A stretch of DNA of 13,122 bases from CAYWMP01 sp964459445 (lineage in GTDB: Bacteria > Desulfobacterota > DSM-4660 > Desulfatiglandales > HGW-15), in assembly GCA_964459445.1 (NCBI GenBank), contig CAYWMP010000166.1, positions 1 to 13,122 on the forward strand. Reading direction: 5' to 3'. Position 1 is the stretch's first letter. Every line of letters starts with the position of its first letter. The position numbers and the translations under genes were made by a program. The notes below the pieces were generated by a model. It searched no databases. It was not told where the DNA came from and saw only the letters and a list, made by a program, of their open reading frames with translations. Positions 1-6,710 of the stretch are shown here, one piece after another.

Positions 1-44
1 TATACACAAATTATATAAATTTTAGTTAATTTATAAGAAAATAC

Positions 45-72
45 TTGACAAATAATAGCATATATATATGAT
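45..72 (+). promoter_or_regulatory. Sigma70-type promoter of the pil operon
   Basis: A perfect -35 box TTGACA lies at 45-50, and TATGAT (five of six consensus positions) lies at 67-72 after a 16-nt spacer. The preceding 44 bases are very A+T rich and could act as an UP-like element. The predicted transcription start is near 79, giving a leader of roughly 50 nt before the TTG start at 128. Nothing between here and pilM looks like a second promoter, so it probably drives the HTH gene and pilMNOPQ together. Confidence 0.7.
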
Positions 73-127
73 ATTGCGCCAGCGAAAGGGATTGAATTGT
101 GTCTAACCAATAAACTTGGAGGAAAAA

Positions 128-328
128 TTGGGCAATAATCTTGTGAAAGAGATCCGCGAGGACCTCCTGATGAGTAAAGCAGAGCTGGCGCGGAAAGCCG
201 GTGTCTCCCCATTGACCATTGACAGAATCGAGAAGGGCAAGAACTGCCGCATGGAGACGCGCAGGAAAATCATTCTCGCACTCGGTTATAAGCTCATCGA
301 TAAGGAAAAAATCTTTCCTGGGTCATAA
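128..328 (+). CDS. Small XRE-family helix-turn-helix protein heading the pil operon
   Basis: This is a 66-residue protein that is little more than a Cro/C1-type DNA-binding domain. The HTH core is at residues 16-38 (SKAELARKAGVS, then PLTIDRIEKGK), followed by a helix with the ALGYKL pattern common at the end of XRE domains. The start is chosen by the ribosome site: GGAGG at 118-122 sits 5 nt before a TTG at 128. The upstream in-frame TTG at 116 overlaps that site and is unlikely to be used. The gene ends 12 nt before pilM and shares its promoter, so the two are probably co-transcribed. pilM has no Shine-Dalgarno sequence of its own, so its translation may be coupled to this gene. An autoregulator or pilus-expression regulator is an inference; the target is unknown. 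Confidence 0.8.
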   Translation: MGNNLVKEIREDLLMSKAELARKAGVSPLTIDRIEKGKNCRMETRRKIILALGYKLIDKEKIFPGS

Positions 329-340
329 AAAGATCCCCAA

Positions 341-1432
341 ATGCCAATCCCTAAGAAGAATCAAATAGTCGGCTTGGATATCGGCTCCCACGCGATCAAG
401 CTCGTTGAGATCGAGGACGGCAAAAAGGGGCGTATCCTCAAGAATTTCGGCGCAATAGGTTTGCCGCAAGGTGCCATAGTTGAAGGGGGCATCAAGGAAG
501 CGGAGATTGTTTCGGCGGCCATAAAAAACCTATTTAAAAACCTGAAAATCAAAAACAAAAATGTAGTAACATCCATTTCCGGCTATTCGGTCATCGTTAA
601 GAAGATCACCATTGGAAAAAGAGAGGAATCGGATCTCGAATCAACCATCCATGAGGAGGCTGAGCAGTATATTCCCTTTGACATCAACGATGTAAGCCTG
701 GATTTCGAGATTCTCAAAGGACAGGATGAAGAGGCGGAGGACGCGGAAGAAGAGGAGGAGGGCAACGAATCGGATCTCATGGATGTCATGCTCGTTGCAG
801 CAAAAAAAGACATCGTGGAGGATTATGTAAATCTGCTTAATCTCACAAAGCTAAATCCTGTTGTCCTGGATGTGGACGCCTTTGCCCTCCAGAACGCCTT
901 TGAGGTAAGTTCCGGCACTGGAAAAGGGTGCTATGCCATCGTAAACGTAGGGGCCGAGGAACTGGGAATAAATGCCATTAAGGATGGTGTGTCGATTTTT
1001 ACCAGGGATTCATCCTATGGCGGCTTTCAGATCAATGAGGCCATCATGGAAAAATTTGACGTCCCCTACGAGGAGGCCGAGAATATAAAACTGGGGGGTG
1101 TCAAAAAAGAATCAGACACAGAGGCGCTTACAGAGATCCTTACCTCTGTTGTGATCGGTTGGGGGAGTGAAATAGGTCGAGCTCTGGATTTCCTCGCAAC
1201 CACCTACCCGGATGAGACCATCGAAAAGATTGTCATCAGCGGCGGATCATGCAGAATTCCCGGATTTCGTGAGTACCTGGAACAGGAGACGGAGATCTTG
1301 GTAGAGATGCTGGATCCCTTTGCCAAGCTCCAATTCAATGAGAAGATATTTGACAAGGAATACCTGAGCTATATGGGTCCCCAAGCAGCGGTTGCCGTGG
1401 GTCTTGCCTTGAGGAGTATCGGCGATAAATGA
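341..1432 (+). CDS. pilM: Type IV pilus assembly protein PilM (actin-like ATPase)
   Basis: PilM is the cytoplasmic, FtsA/actin-fold member of the pilus alignment complex. It binds the N-terminal tail of PilN and links the inner-membrane complex to the motor side. In this 363-residue protein the first phosphate-binding loop is VGLDIGSHAIKLVEI (residues 10-24). The PilM hallmark EEAEQYIPFDINDV is at 105-118, and the adenosine-motif ISGGSCRIPGF is at 299-309. Residues 128-145 form a highly acidic insertion (mostly Glu/Asp) in a loop before the LMDVMLVAA strand; it looks longer than usual for the family. The gene begins 12 nt after the HTH gene with no clear ribosome site, and its stop overlaps the pilN start (ATGA). 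Family assignment is secure. Confidence 0.96.
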   Translation: MPIPKKNQIVGLDIGSHAIKLVEIEDGKKGRILKNFGAIGLPQGAIVEGGIKEAEIVSAAIKNLFKNLKIKNKNVVTSISGYSVIVKKITIGKREESDLESTIHEEAEQYIPFDINDVSLDFEILKGQDEEAEDAEEEEEGNESDLMDVMLVAAKKDIVEDYVNLLNLTKLNPVVLDVDAFALQNAFEVSSGTGKGCYAIVNVGAEELGINAIKDGVSIFTRDSSYGGFQINEAIMEKFDVPYEEAENIKLGGVKKESDTEALTEILTSVVIGWGSEIGRALDFLATTYPDETIEKIVISGGSCRIPGFREYLEQETEILVEMLDPFAKLQFNEKIFDKEYLSYMGPQAAVAVGLALRSIGDK

Positions 1433-2007
1433 TCAGGATCAATCTCCTCCCTTTTAGGGCTGCAAGAAAAAAGGAAAACGTCAAGAGGCAGATTAGCATC
1501 TTTGCCCTGACAATCATTTTGGCTGTGTTGGGGATGGTCTATGTCACCATGCAGTTGAACAGTGAGTTGGCCGGCCTAAAGGAAGAGGAAAAAAAGGTTC
1601 AGGCGGAAATGGCCGCCCTCCAAAAGATTATCAATGAAATCAGCCGACTTGAAAAAGAGATCAAGGAGATAAGGACAAAACTCGGGGTCATCAAGGAGCT
1701 CGAAAAAAATAAGACCGGACCCGTGCACCTCCTTGATGAAATCTCAAAGGCCGTCCCCAAGGAAAAACTCTGGCTCCGATCCATGAGCGAATCCAAAGGA
1801 TCCTTGTCCCTTCAGGGCACGGCCATGGACAACGGAACGGTGGCCCTGTTCATGACCAATCTGGAAAGATCGGATTTTATCCATACCGTAGAACTCCAGA
1901 GTACGGTTATGAGGAATATCCCGGAGTATAAGCTCCGGGTTTCAGACTTCGTGTTGGATGCAAAGACTTACGCTGCCAAGAAAGAGGAGCCAAAACCCAA
2001 AAAGTAA
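1429..2007 (+). CDS. pilN: Type IV pilus assembly protein PilN
   Basis: PilN is a bitopic inner-membrane protein of the alignment complex. It pairs with PilO in the periplasm and with PilM in the cytoplasm. The 192-residue product carries the diagnostic PilM-binding motif INLLPFR at residues 4-10. A transmembrane helix follows at about 22-43, then a long heptad-like coiled coil (about 45-95, rich in Glu/Lys/Leu), then a compact ferredoxin-like periplasmic domain with LWLRSMSES, SLSLQGTA and the VALFMTNLERSDF helix. The tail is very Lys-rich. Translation is coupled to pilM through the 4-nt ATGA overlap. The stop codon is followed immediately by an in-frame ATG opening a 15-codon frame (separate entry). 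Confidence 0.95.
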   Translation: MIRINLLPFRAARKKENVKRQISIFALTIILAVLGMVYVTMQLNSELAGLKEEEKKVQAEMAALQKIINEISRLEKEIKEIRTKLGVIKELEKNKTGPVHLLDEISKAVPKEKLWLRSMSESKGSLSLQGTAMDNGTVALFMTNLERSDFIHTVELQSTVMRNIPEYKLRVSDFVLDAKTYAAKKEEPKPKK

Positions 2008-2055
2008 ATGAAAAGACGCCAAAGGAAGAAAAAACAAGAATCAATTAGAATATAG
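2008..2055 (+). other. 15-codon basic mini-ORF between pilN and pilO
   Basis: Directly after the pilN TAA an in-frame ATG opens a 15-codon frame (MKRRQRKKKQESIRI) that ends at TAG, 3 nt before the pilO ATG. It has no Shine-Dalgarno of its own, and pilO lacks one as well. Ribosomes ending pilN could therefore re-initiate here and be delivered to pilO. It could equally be the remnant of a longer PilN tail interrupted by a stop codon, or chance. No function is assigned. Confidence 0.2.
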
Positions 2056-2058
2056 CCC

Positions 2059-2664
2059 ATGCCCGATATCAACATAGATCCCATAGTTGAAAAGATCGAA
2101 AAGATAAAGCTCCTCTACAGGCTCCTTATCCTTGTCGGGTTTATCGCCCTGATGGCAGGCGCCTTTGCCTACGTGATCTATCTTCCCAAAACGGAAGAAA
2201 TAGAAAAAACCCAGAAGAATATTGCCGGTCTCAAGAGTAAAGTGAATCGCGCAAGGATAAAATCCAGGAAATTGCCTAAGTTCAAGGCAGAGAGGGCCGA
2301 GGTCGCCACGCAGTTTCAGGAAGCCCTGACCCTGCTGCCCAACAAAAAGGAGATCCCCACTCTCTTGCGCACCATTACGCAATTTGGAAGTGACTCTCAA
2401 CTGGAATTCCGGCTATTTAGCCCCCAAAGGGAGCGGGCCAAAGAGTTTTACATGGAAATACCCGTGTCCATAGAAGTAAGCGGCAACTATCATAATGTGG
2501 CCGTGTTCTTCGAGAAAGTAGGCGGAATGGACCGGATCGTAAATATTCTGAACGTCTCCATGAATCCCGTGAATGAACGTTCTACCACGCTGGTCACAAA
2601 GTGTGACGCCGTAACCTATAGATTCAAAGGTGGCATCGATGAGGGTACTGCGGCCAAAAAGTAG
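2059..2664 (+). CDS. pilO: Type IV pilus assembly protein PilO
   Basis: PilO is the PilN partner in the inner-membrane alignment complex. Its periplasmic domain binds PilN and PilP. The 201-residue protein has a short cytoplasmic N-terminus, one transmembrane helix (about 22-43), a coiled coil (about 50-85), and the family signature LLPNKKEIPTLL near residues 94-105. A ferredoxin-like domain follows, containing FRLFSPQRE, YMEIPVSIEVSGNYHNVAVFFEK in two adjacent strands and a helix, and the IVNILNVSMNP strand. No ribosome site is visible before the ATG, which suggests coupling with upstream translation. Its last 26 nt overlap the chosen pilP start. Confidence 0.93.
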   Translation: MPDINIDPIVEKIEKIKLLYRLLILVGFIALMAGAFAYVIYLPKTEEIEKTQKNIAGLKSKVNRARIKSRKLPKFKAERAEVATQFQEALTLLPNKKEIPTLLRTITQFGSDSQLEFRLFSPQRERAKEFYMEIPVSIEVSGNYHNVAVFFEKVGGMDRIVNILNVSMNPVNERSTTLVTKCDAVTYRFKGGIDEGTAAKK

Positions 2665-3148
2665 TTTGATACTGTATGTTTTTGTTTTCCTCGTTGTTGA
2701 GACGGCATGGGCCGCCCAAGAGGTCATATATAAAGGTCCCAGGCCCAGAAAAAAACTTTTTGAAATCAAAGAAAAGACCGAAGGAGGAGAGGCGGAAACC
2801 CCCTACCTCTACGACCCCACAGGAAAGACAGACCCCTTTAAGTCCTTTATCGCCGAACCGGATGAGCTGGAGGATAAAGAGAAGAAACCGAAAACCTATC
2901 TGGAAACACTCGATCTGTCACAGCTTGAATTGATAGCCATTATCGTGGGACCCAAAGGAAATTTCGCCATGGTCCGGGATTCCAAGGGTACTGGCCATGT
3001 GATCAAAAAAGGAACGCCCATCGGGACAAAAAGCGGGGTCGTGACACTGATTACAGAGAGGGCGGTGACCATAAGGGAGGAATATCGTGATTTTAGGGGG
3101 AAAACGAAGTATAAGGACGTGGCAAAGAAATTGCCCACGCTTGAATAA
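2639..3148 (+). CDS. pilP: Type IV pilus assembly protein PilP (no lipobox)
   Basis: PilP bridges the PilNO complex to the N0/N1 domains of the PilQ secretin. The ATG at 2639 is preferred over the GTG at 2630 because AAAGG at 2626-2630 is well placed for it; the resulting protein has 169 residues. A hydrophobic signal segment (SLILYVFVFLVVETAWA) ends in a signal peptidase I-like AWA-A site near residue 25. The family motif YDPTGKTDPFKSF follows, and the C-terminal beta domain runs from LSQLELIAIIVGP to about residue 165 (VIKKGTPIGTKSGVV). PilP is classically an inner-membrane lipoprotein, but this sequence contains no cysteine at all. It must be either secreted or held by an uncleaved N-terminal helix. 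Confidence 0.9.
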   Translation: MRVLRPKSSLILYVFVFLVVETAWAAQEVIYKGPRPRKKLFEIKEKTEGGEAETPYLYDPTGKTDPFKSFIAEPDELEDKEKKPKTYLETLDLSQLELIAIIVGPKGNFAMVRDSKGTGHVIKKGTPIGTKSGVVTLITERAVTIREEYRDFRGKTKYKDVAKKLPTLE

Positions 3149-3228
3149 TCCGGATTGAATACACAAAGATTGTGCTTGCATTGCTGAATGTGAAAAGCCT
3201 AATGAGATTCAGTTATAGGAGACGATCT

Positions 3229-5601
3229 ATGAGAAAACCGCGCAGCCAGGGCCGCTTGAACGCCTGGACACTTTTGTCCTGTCTCGTTGGTTTTTGGGTT
3301 ATGGGTGGATGTGCAGCGTTGTCATCCGCCAAACAGGCCCCCATCGAATCCAGGGTTCCCGTCGTGGAATCTGTAAAAGTCAGCCCTCTCCAGGATCAGA
3401 CCATAATCGAAATCACAAACAGTCAAAAATCGCCCTTTACGGCCTTTAAACTTGTTGATCCGGAAAGAATCATCATCGATATTCGGGCCAAAGCGGCCGA
3501 TGATCTCCCGGAGCTCACCGAAGTCAACAATGAGTATGTAAAAACCATTCGATTCGAACAGGGCAAAACCCAGGCCGTCACCACAAGGGCGACTATAGAA
3601 TTGCCAAGAACCCTGGACCACAAGATCAAAGGGACAGATAGGATAATTAGAATCAGCCTTATGCCCAAACAGGTTATGAAGAAGACGCCCGCATCTGCTG
3701 AAACGGAAATTTCCCCGGAGGTTGAAAAGGCAGAGGAAAAACCCGTTGTTCCAAGCGAACCCCGTGTTTTTGTGAAGCCGGAACCGTCCGATCAAAATCA
3801 GGTCTTGGGCATTGACTTCACCATGATGGATAAGGGCAAGTCCCGTGTTATCATCACAACAAACAAAAGGGTTGGTTATGATCTGGATCGCAAAGGTCAA
3901 CAGACCTTGATCCTAAAACTGCCCCAAACAACCGTTGCGACCCAACTCCTTCGATTGATCGACGCCTCCCAATTTCACGGGGCTGTGGATCAAATCATAC
4001 CCGCATACCTCGCCGCTGAAAAGGAGATCACCATTGCCATCGCCCTCAAGGAAATGGTTCCCTATCATGTGAAGCAGACCGATGAGACCATAACCATTGA
4101 TTTTGGTCCAAGCAGTATCAAACCGCCTGAAAAACTCCTGGTCCCCGTACAATTGACCCAGCCGAAGACCGAGGCGCCCGCCGCAATGCTCGCTGAAACA
4201 CCGACCGCCGCGCGGGCGGAAGCATCGGAGTCGCCATCCGCACCGGCTGTCGCAGAGCAAGTCCCGCCCCGGGAAGAAGCGGTCCAGATCCCCGGAATCA
4301 GTAGAAAGCAATACACCGGGACGCCCATGACCATGGATTTCCTAAATGCCGATGTAACCAATATCCTGCGCCTCATCGGAGAGGTCAGTCAATTGAATAT
4401 CATCTGGGGTCCCGAAGTCAGGGGGAATGTCTCCATGAGGCTAAAAAATGTGCCCTGGGATCAGGCCCTCGATGTGATCCTTGAAAACAACAATCTGCGC
4501 CAGCGGAAGGTCGGTAATGTCATTTGGATCACGACCAAGGCAAAAATGGCTCAGGTCGAAGCAGAAGAACGAAGAAGAATTGAAGAATACCGGGCAAGAC
4601 TTGAGGCGGAACGGAGAAAACGGGCGGAAGAAGCGGAGAAGAAGAAGCAGTTGGAACCCGTGGAAACAGAGTACATTCCGGTCGATTTTGCAGCTGCAGA
4701 TGATATCAAAGATCACATCGTCGTGTCCAATCGGGGGAAAGTAAGCATCGATGAGCGCACAAACACGATCATCATGGTCGATATCAGGTCCAGTATCAAT
4801 GAGGCCAGGAAGACGGTAAAACATTTTGACACCCCGGTGAAACAGGTCATGATAGAGGCCCGCATCGTCGATGCCACGGATGAATTCACGAGAAGCCTCG
4901 GCGTCCAATGGGACTTCGATCACCAGCAAGTCAATAACAAGAATGTGACTTGGTCCGGAGCGCCGGCCTGGGCACCAAACAATACGGCAGGCGATTTCCC
5001 GGACGGCGGCAACCGGTACACCCCCACCTTTAATACCGCTCTGGCGGCAGGCGCTACCGCCTTATCGGGGCTCGTGTTTACCAAGTTGGGAGGATTCGGC
5101 CTGAGAGGCACGTCCATAGATGCCAAGATTGCCCTGGCGGAGACAAGAGGGATAACGAAAATCATCTCCGCGCCCAAGATCGTTGCAAGCAACGGGGAGG
5201 AGGCGGTCATCAGTCGAGGGCAATCCCGTATTATCGCGGCCACTGAAAATGTAGAAGCGGCCACCCTTGACGCCACCCTATCCCTTACCGTGACACCGAC
5301 GGTCAGCTTTAATAATTATGTGACCATGGACATTGCCGTCACGGATGATACATCGCCTGATACGACCTTAATAAACCGGAAGTCGGTCGACACGAAGCTC
5401 ATGGTAAGGAGCGGCGAAACAGTGGTGATTGGCGGCATCTACAAGCAGGATTACAGTCTAAATAAAGCAGCGGTTCCCGGATTGAGCAAGATCCCTCTTA
5501 TCGGATGGATGTTCAGGTCGCAGCACAAAGATGACGAAAAAACTGAACTCCTCATCTTCTTGACACCCACCGTTCTTCCTCCTTCCGTCAGTAGTCGTTA
5601 A
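3229..5601 (+). CDS. pilQ: Type IV pilus secretin PilQ
   Basis: PilQ forms the outer-membrane pore for the pilus. The start at 3229 has AGGAG 7 nt upstream; the frame is open back to a GTG at 3172, but that lacks a ribosome site. The 790-residue protein has a signal peptide ending in VMGGC (Cys28), which resembles a lipobox. Two AMIN peptidoglycan-binding-like domains follow (about 43-145 and 192-293), then a Pro/Ala/Glu-rich linker (about 295-360). Next come the N0/STN domain (about 363-436), a charged helical stretch rich in Glu/Arg/Lys (438-476), and the N1 domain (about 479-536). The secretin core (about 537-786) includes VMIEARIVDA, the SAPKIVASNG region, VVIGGIYKQ and VPGLSKIPLIGWMFR. 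The gene is last in the operon. No terminator is visible before the convergent HAD gene 10 bp away. Confidence 0.96.
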   Translation: MRKPRSQGRLNAWTLLSCLVGFWVMGGCAALSSAKQAPIESRVPVVESVKVSPLQDQTIIEITNSQKSPFTAFKLVDPERIIIDIRAKAADDLPELTEVNNEYVKTIRFEQGKTQAVTTRATIELPRTLDHKIKGTDRIIRISLMPKQVMKKTPASAETEISPEVEKAEEKPVVPSEPRVFVKPEPSDQNQVLGIDFTMMDKGKSRVIITTNKRVGYDLDRKGQQTLILKLPQTTVATQLLRLIDASQFHGAVDQIIPAYLAAEKEITIAIALKEMVPYHVKQTDETITIDFGPSSIKPPEKLLVPVQLTQPKTEAPAAMLAETPTAARAEASESPSAPAVAEQVPPREEAVQIPGISRKQYTGTPMTMDFLNADVTNILRLIGEVSQLNIIWGPEVRGNVSMRLKNVPWDQALDVILENNNLRQRKVGNVIWITTKAKMAQVEAEERRRIEEYRARLEAERRKRAEEAEKKKQLEPVETEYIPVDFAAADDIKDHIVVSNRGKVSIDERTNTIIMVDIRSSINEARKTVKHFDTPVKQVMIEARIVDATDEFTRSLGVQWDFDHQQVNNKNVTWSGAPAWAPNNTAGDFPDGGNRYTPTFNTALAAGATALSGLVFTKLGGFGLRGTSIDAKIALAETRGITKIISAPKIVASNGEEAVISRGQSRIIAATENVEAATLDATLSLTVTPTVSFNNYVTMDIAVTDDTSPDTTLINRKSVDTKLMVRSGETVVIGGIYKQDYSLNKAAVPGLSKIPLIGWMFRSQHKDDEKTELLIFLTPTVLPPSVSSR

Positions 5602-5611
5602 GGCTACCGTC

Positions 5612-6244
5612 CTAAAAACCCACGGATTCCAACTCGAGGAATTCGGCTATTTCTGTGTGGTTTTCAACGTGATTGGCCGCATCCAGTTCCATGTTTTTGA
5701 AAGCGATAAAGGGTACACTTGCCGCTTTTGCCGTATCGGCGTCAATAGAAGAATCCCCCACATAATAGGCCGAATGCGATTCGATGCCAAAGAAATCGAG
5801 GATCTTGAAAAGGGATTCCGGATGGGGTTTGGGGTGCGTCACATCCAGTGAAGATACAACGATGTCAAAATAGGTGTCCAGGTTGTGAAACTCAAGGACC
5901 CGGCCGATGGTGTTGCTCCTGTTGGTCGCTACGGCCAGCCCATATCGCACTTTGAGTGCGCTCAATAACTCGATAAGACCCTCTTCCAAGATCATGTCCT
6001 TAATGAAGGGTGTATAATCCATCGCCATTCTATAGGCCTGGGCCTGGTCAACAAAGGCAGTGCCTTGAAAAATGTGGCGTACAGAGGCCTCTGCGGTATT
6101 CGTATGGACAAAGGGTACCTGTTCCTCGGGGATGGGCGGGAGGCCGAAATGGTTGAGTAGATGATTGTAGAAATTGATATTGGCCTGGCGTGAGTCGAAC
6201 ATCACACCGTCACAATCAAAGATAATCGCAGATTTTTTCTTCAT
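5612..6244 (-). CDS. HAD-superfamily hydrolase (phosphoglycolate phosphatase-like)
   Basis: This is a 210-residue HAD phosphatase with a cap domain of the beta-phosphoglucomutase/Gph subclass. Motif I is FDCDGVMFDS (nucleophile Asp10, acid/base Asp12). Motif II is AVATNRS (Thr107), motif III is the Lys139 of HPKPHPE, and motif IV is GDSSIDAD (Asp164, Asp168). All catalytic residues are present, so it is probably active, but the substrate cannot be read from sequence. Phosphoglycolate, a sugar phosphate or a nucleotide are all possible. The start at 6244 gives the normal HAD N-terminus; the frame is open upstream to 6424 but that would run into the qrc terminator. GGGAGG lies 13 nt before the ATG, somewhat far. 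Its 3' end faces pilQ and it is not part of either neighbouring operon. Confidence 0.88.
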   Translation of the reverse strand: MKKKSAIIFDCDGVMFDSRQANINFYNHLLNHFGLPPIPEEQVPFVHTNTAEASVRHIFQGTAFVDQAQAYRMAMDYTPFIKDMILEEGLIELLSALKVRYGLAVATNRSNTIGRVLEFHNLDTYFDIVVSSLDVTHPKPHPESLFKILDFFGIESHSAYYVGDSSIDADTAKAASVPFIAFKNMELDAANHVENHTEIAEFLELESVGF

Positions 6245-6284
6245 AACAAAAGACCATCCTCCCAAAAATTTTCCGTCAGAAAAT

Positions 6285-6290
6285 ATTATA
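6285..6290 (-). promoter_or_regulatory. Possible -10 box of the HAD gene
   Basis: A perfect minus-strand TATAAT lies 40 nt upstream of the HAD start codon, inside an A+T-rich stretch, downstream of the qrc terminator. A convincing -35 box is not visible at 16-18 nt spacing, so this is supported by the -10 sequence and position only. Confidence 0.45.
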
Positions 6291-6389
6291 TAACACCCAC
6301 GATTGCAGGAGCCGCTTTTTCGCCATCGCAATCTAAGACAGGATCTGAATTCATGTTTTGCTACAGAAAACGAATCAGGGACATTCCCC

Positions 6390-6450
6390 AAAAATGAAGG
6401 GCAGGCCGCAAATTCCATCTTCAAAGATGGATTGCGGCCTGCCCTTCATT
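6390..6450 (-). terminator. Long-stem rho-independent terminator of the qrc operon
   Basis: Arms at 6425-6450 and 6393-6420 are complementary over 26 base pairs, with only a two-base bulge and a 4-nt loop. The stem is G+C rich in the middle (GGGCAGGCCGC) and is followed on the minus strand by TTTTT. It begins 26 nt after the stop of the last qrc-operon gene, which fixes its role. The stem is much longer than a typical intrinsic terminator. On the plus strand there is no T-run, so it is not obviously bidirectional. Confidence 0.85.
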
Positions 6451-6476
6451 CGAGAATATCCGACTGAAAGATACTT

Positions 6477-6671
6477 TTAGTAGTTGGAATAACGGGATCT
6501 GTAAGATAGCTCCTCGGATTCGCCCGCGCCTTCTTCGGACGACAGATCCAGCCAACTCTTGATATAGGTGAAGATAAGCCCGCCTCCCACGATAAGCAGG
6601 GCAATATATAGGAGTCCCATAAAGATGAAATAATCTGCGGTCCATTGCCATTCAAATGAGAGTGGCGTCAT
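6477..6671 (-). CDS. Small single-helix membrane protein, fifth gene of the qrc operon
   Basis: This 64-residue protein is not one I recognise. It has a short N-terminus with two Trp (WQWTADY, residues 8-14), one transmembrane helix (about 15-37) with a GGG kink, then KSWLDL and a hydrophilic acidic tail ending in RSRYSNY. The start is supported by AGGGAG 7 nt upstream. The gene begins 39 nt after qrcD and lies before the operon terminator, so it is almost certainly co-transcribed with qrcABCD. Its size and topology resemble the small accessory subunits found in other respiratory membrane complexes, so a structural or assembly role in the Qrc complex is a reasonable inference but unproven. 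Confidence 0.8.
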   Translation of the reverse strand: MTPLSFEWQWTADYFIFMGLLYIALLIVGGGLIFTYIKSWLDLSSEEGAGESEELSYRSRYSNY

Positions 6672-6710
6672 TTTCTATCTCCCTTTCACGCCCTCAAAGG
6701 ACGGATGAAA

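Noticed and set aside
3172..3228. GTG start extending PilQ by 19 residues
   Set aside because: There is no ribosome site, and it would put a charged segment before an otherwise normal signal peptide. AGGAG at 3217-3221 supports the ATG at 3229.
6245..6424. Upstream extension of the HAD protein by 60 residues
   Set aside because: It would begin inside the qrc terminator stem and add sequence foreign to the HAD fold. The family N-terminus begins at 6244.
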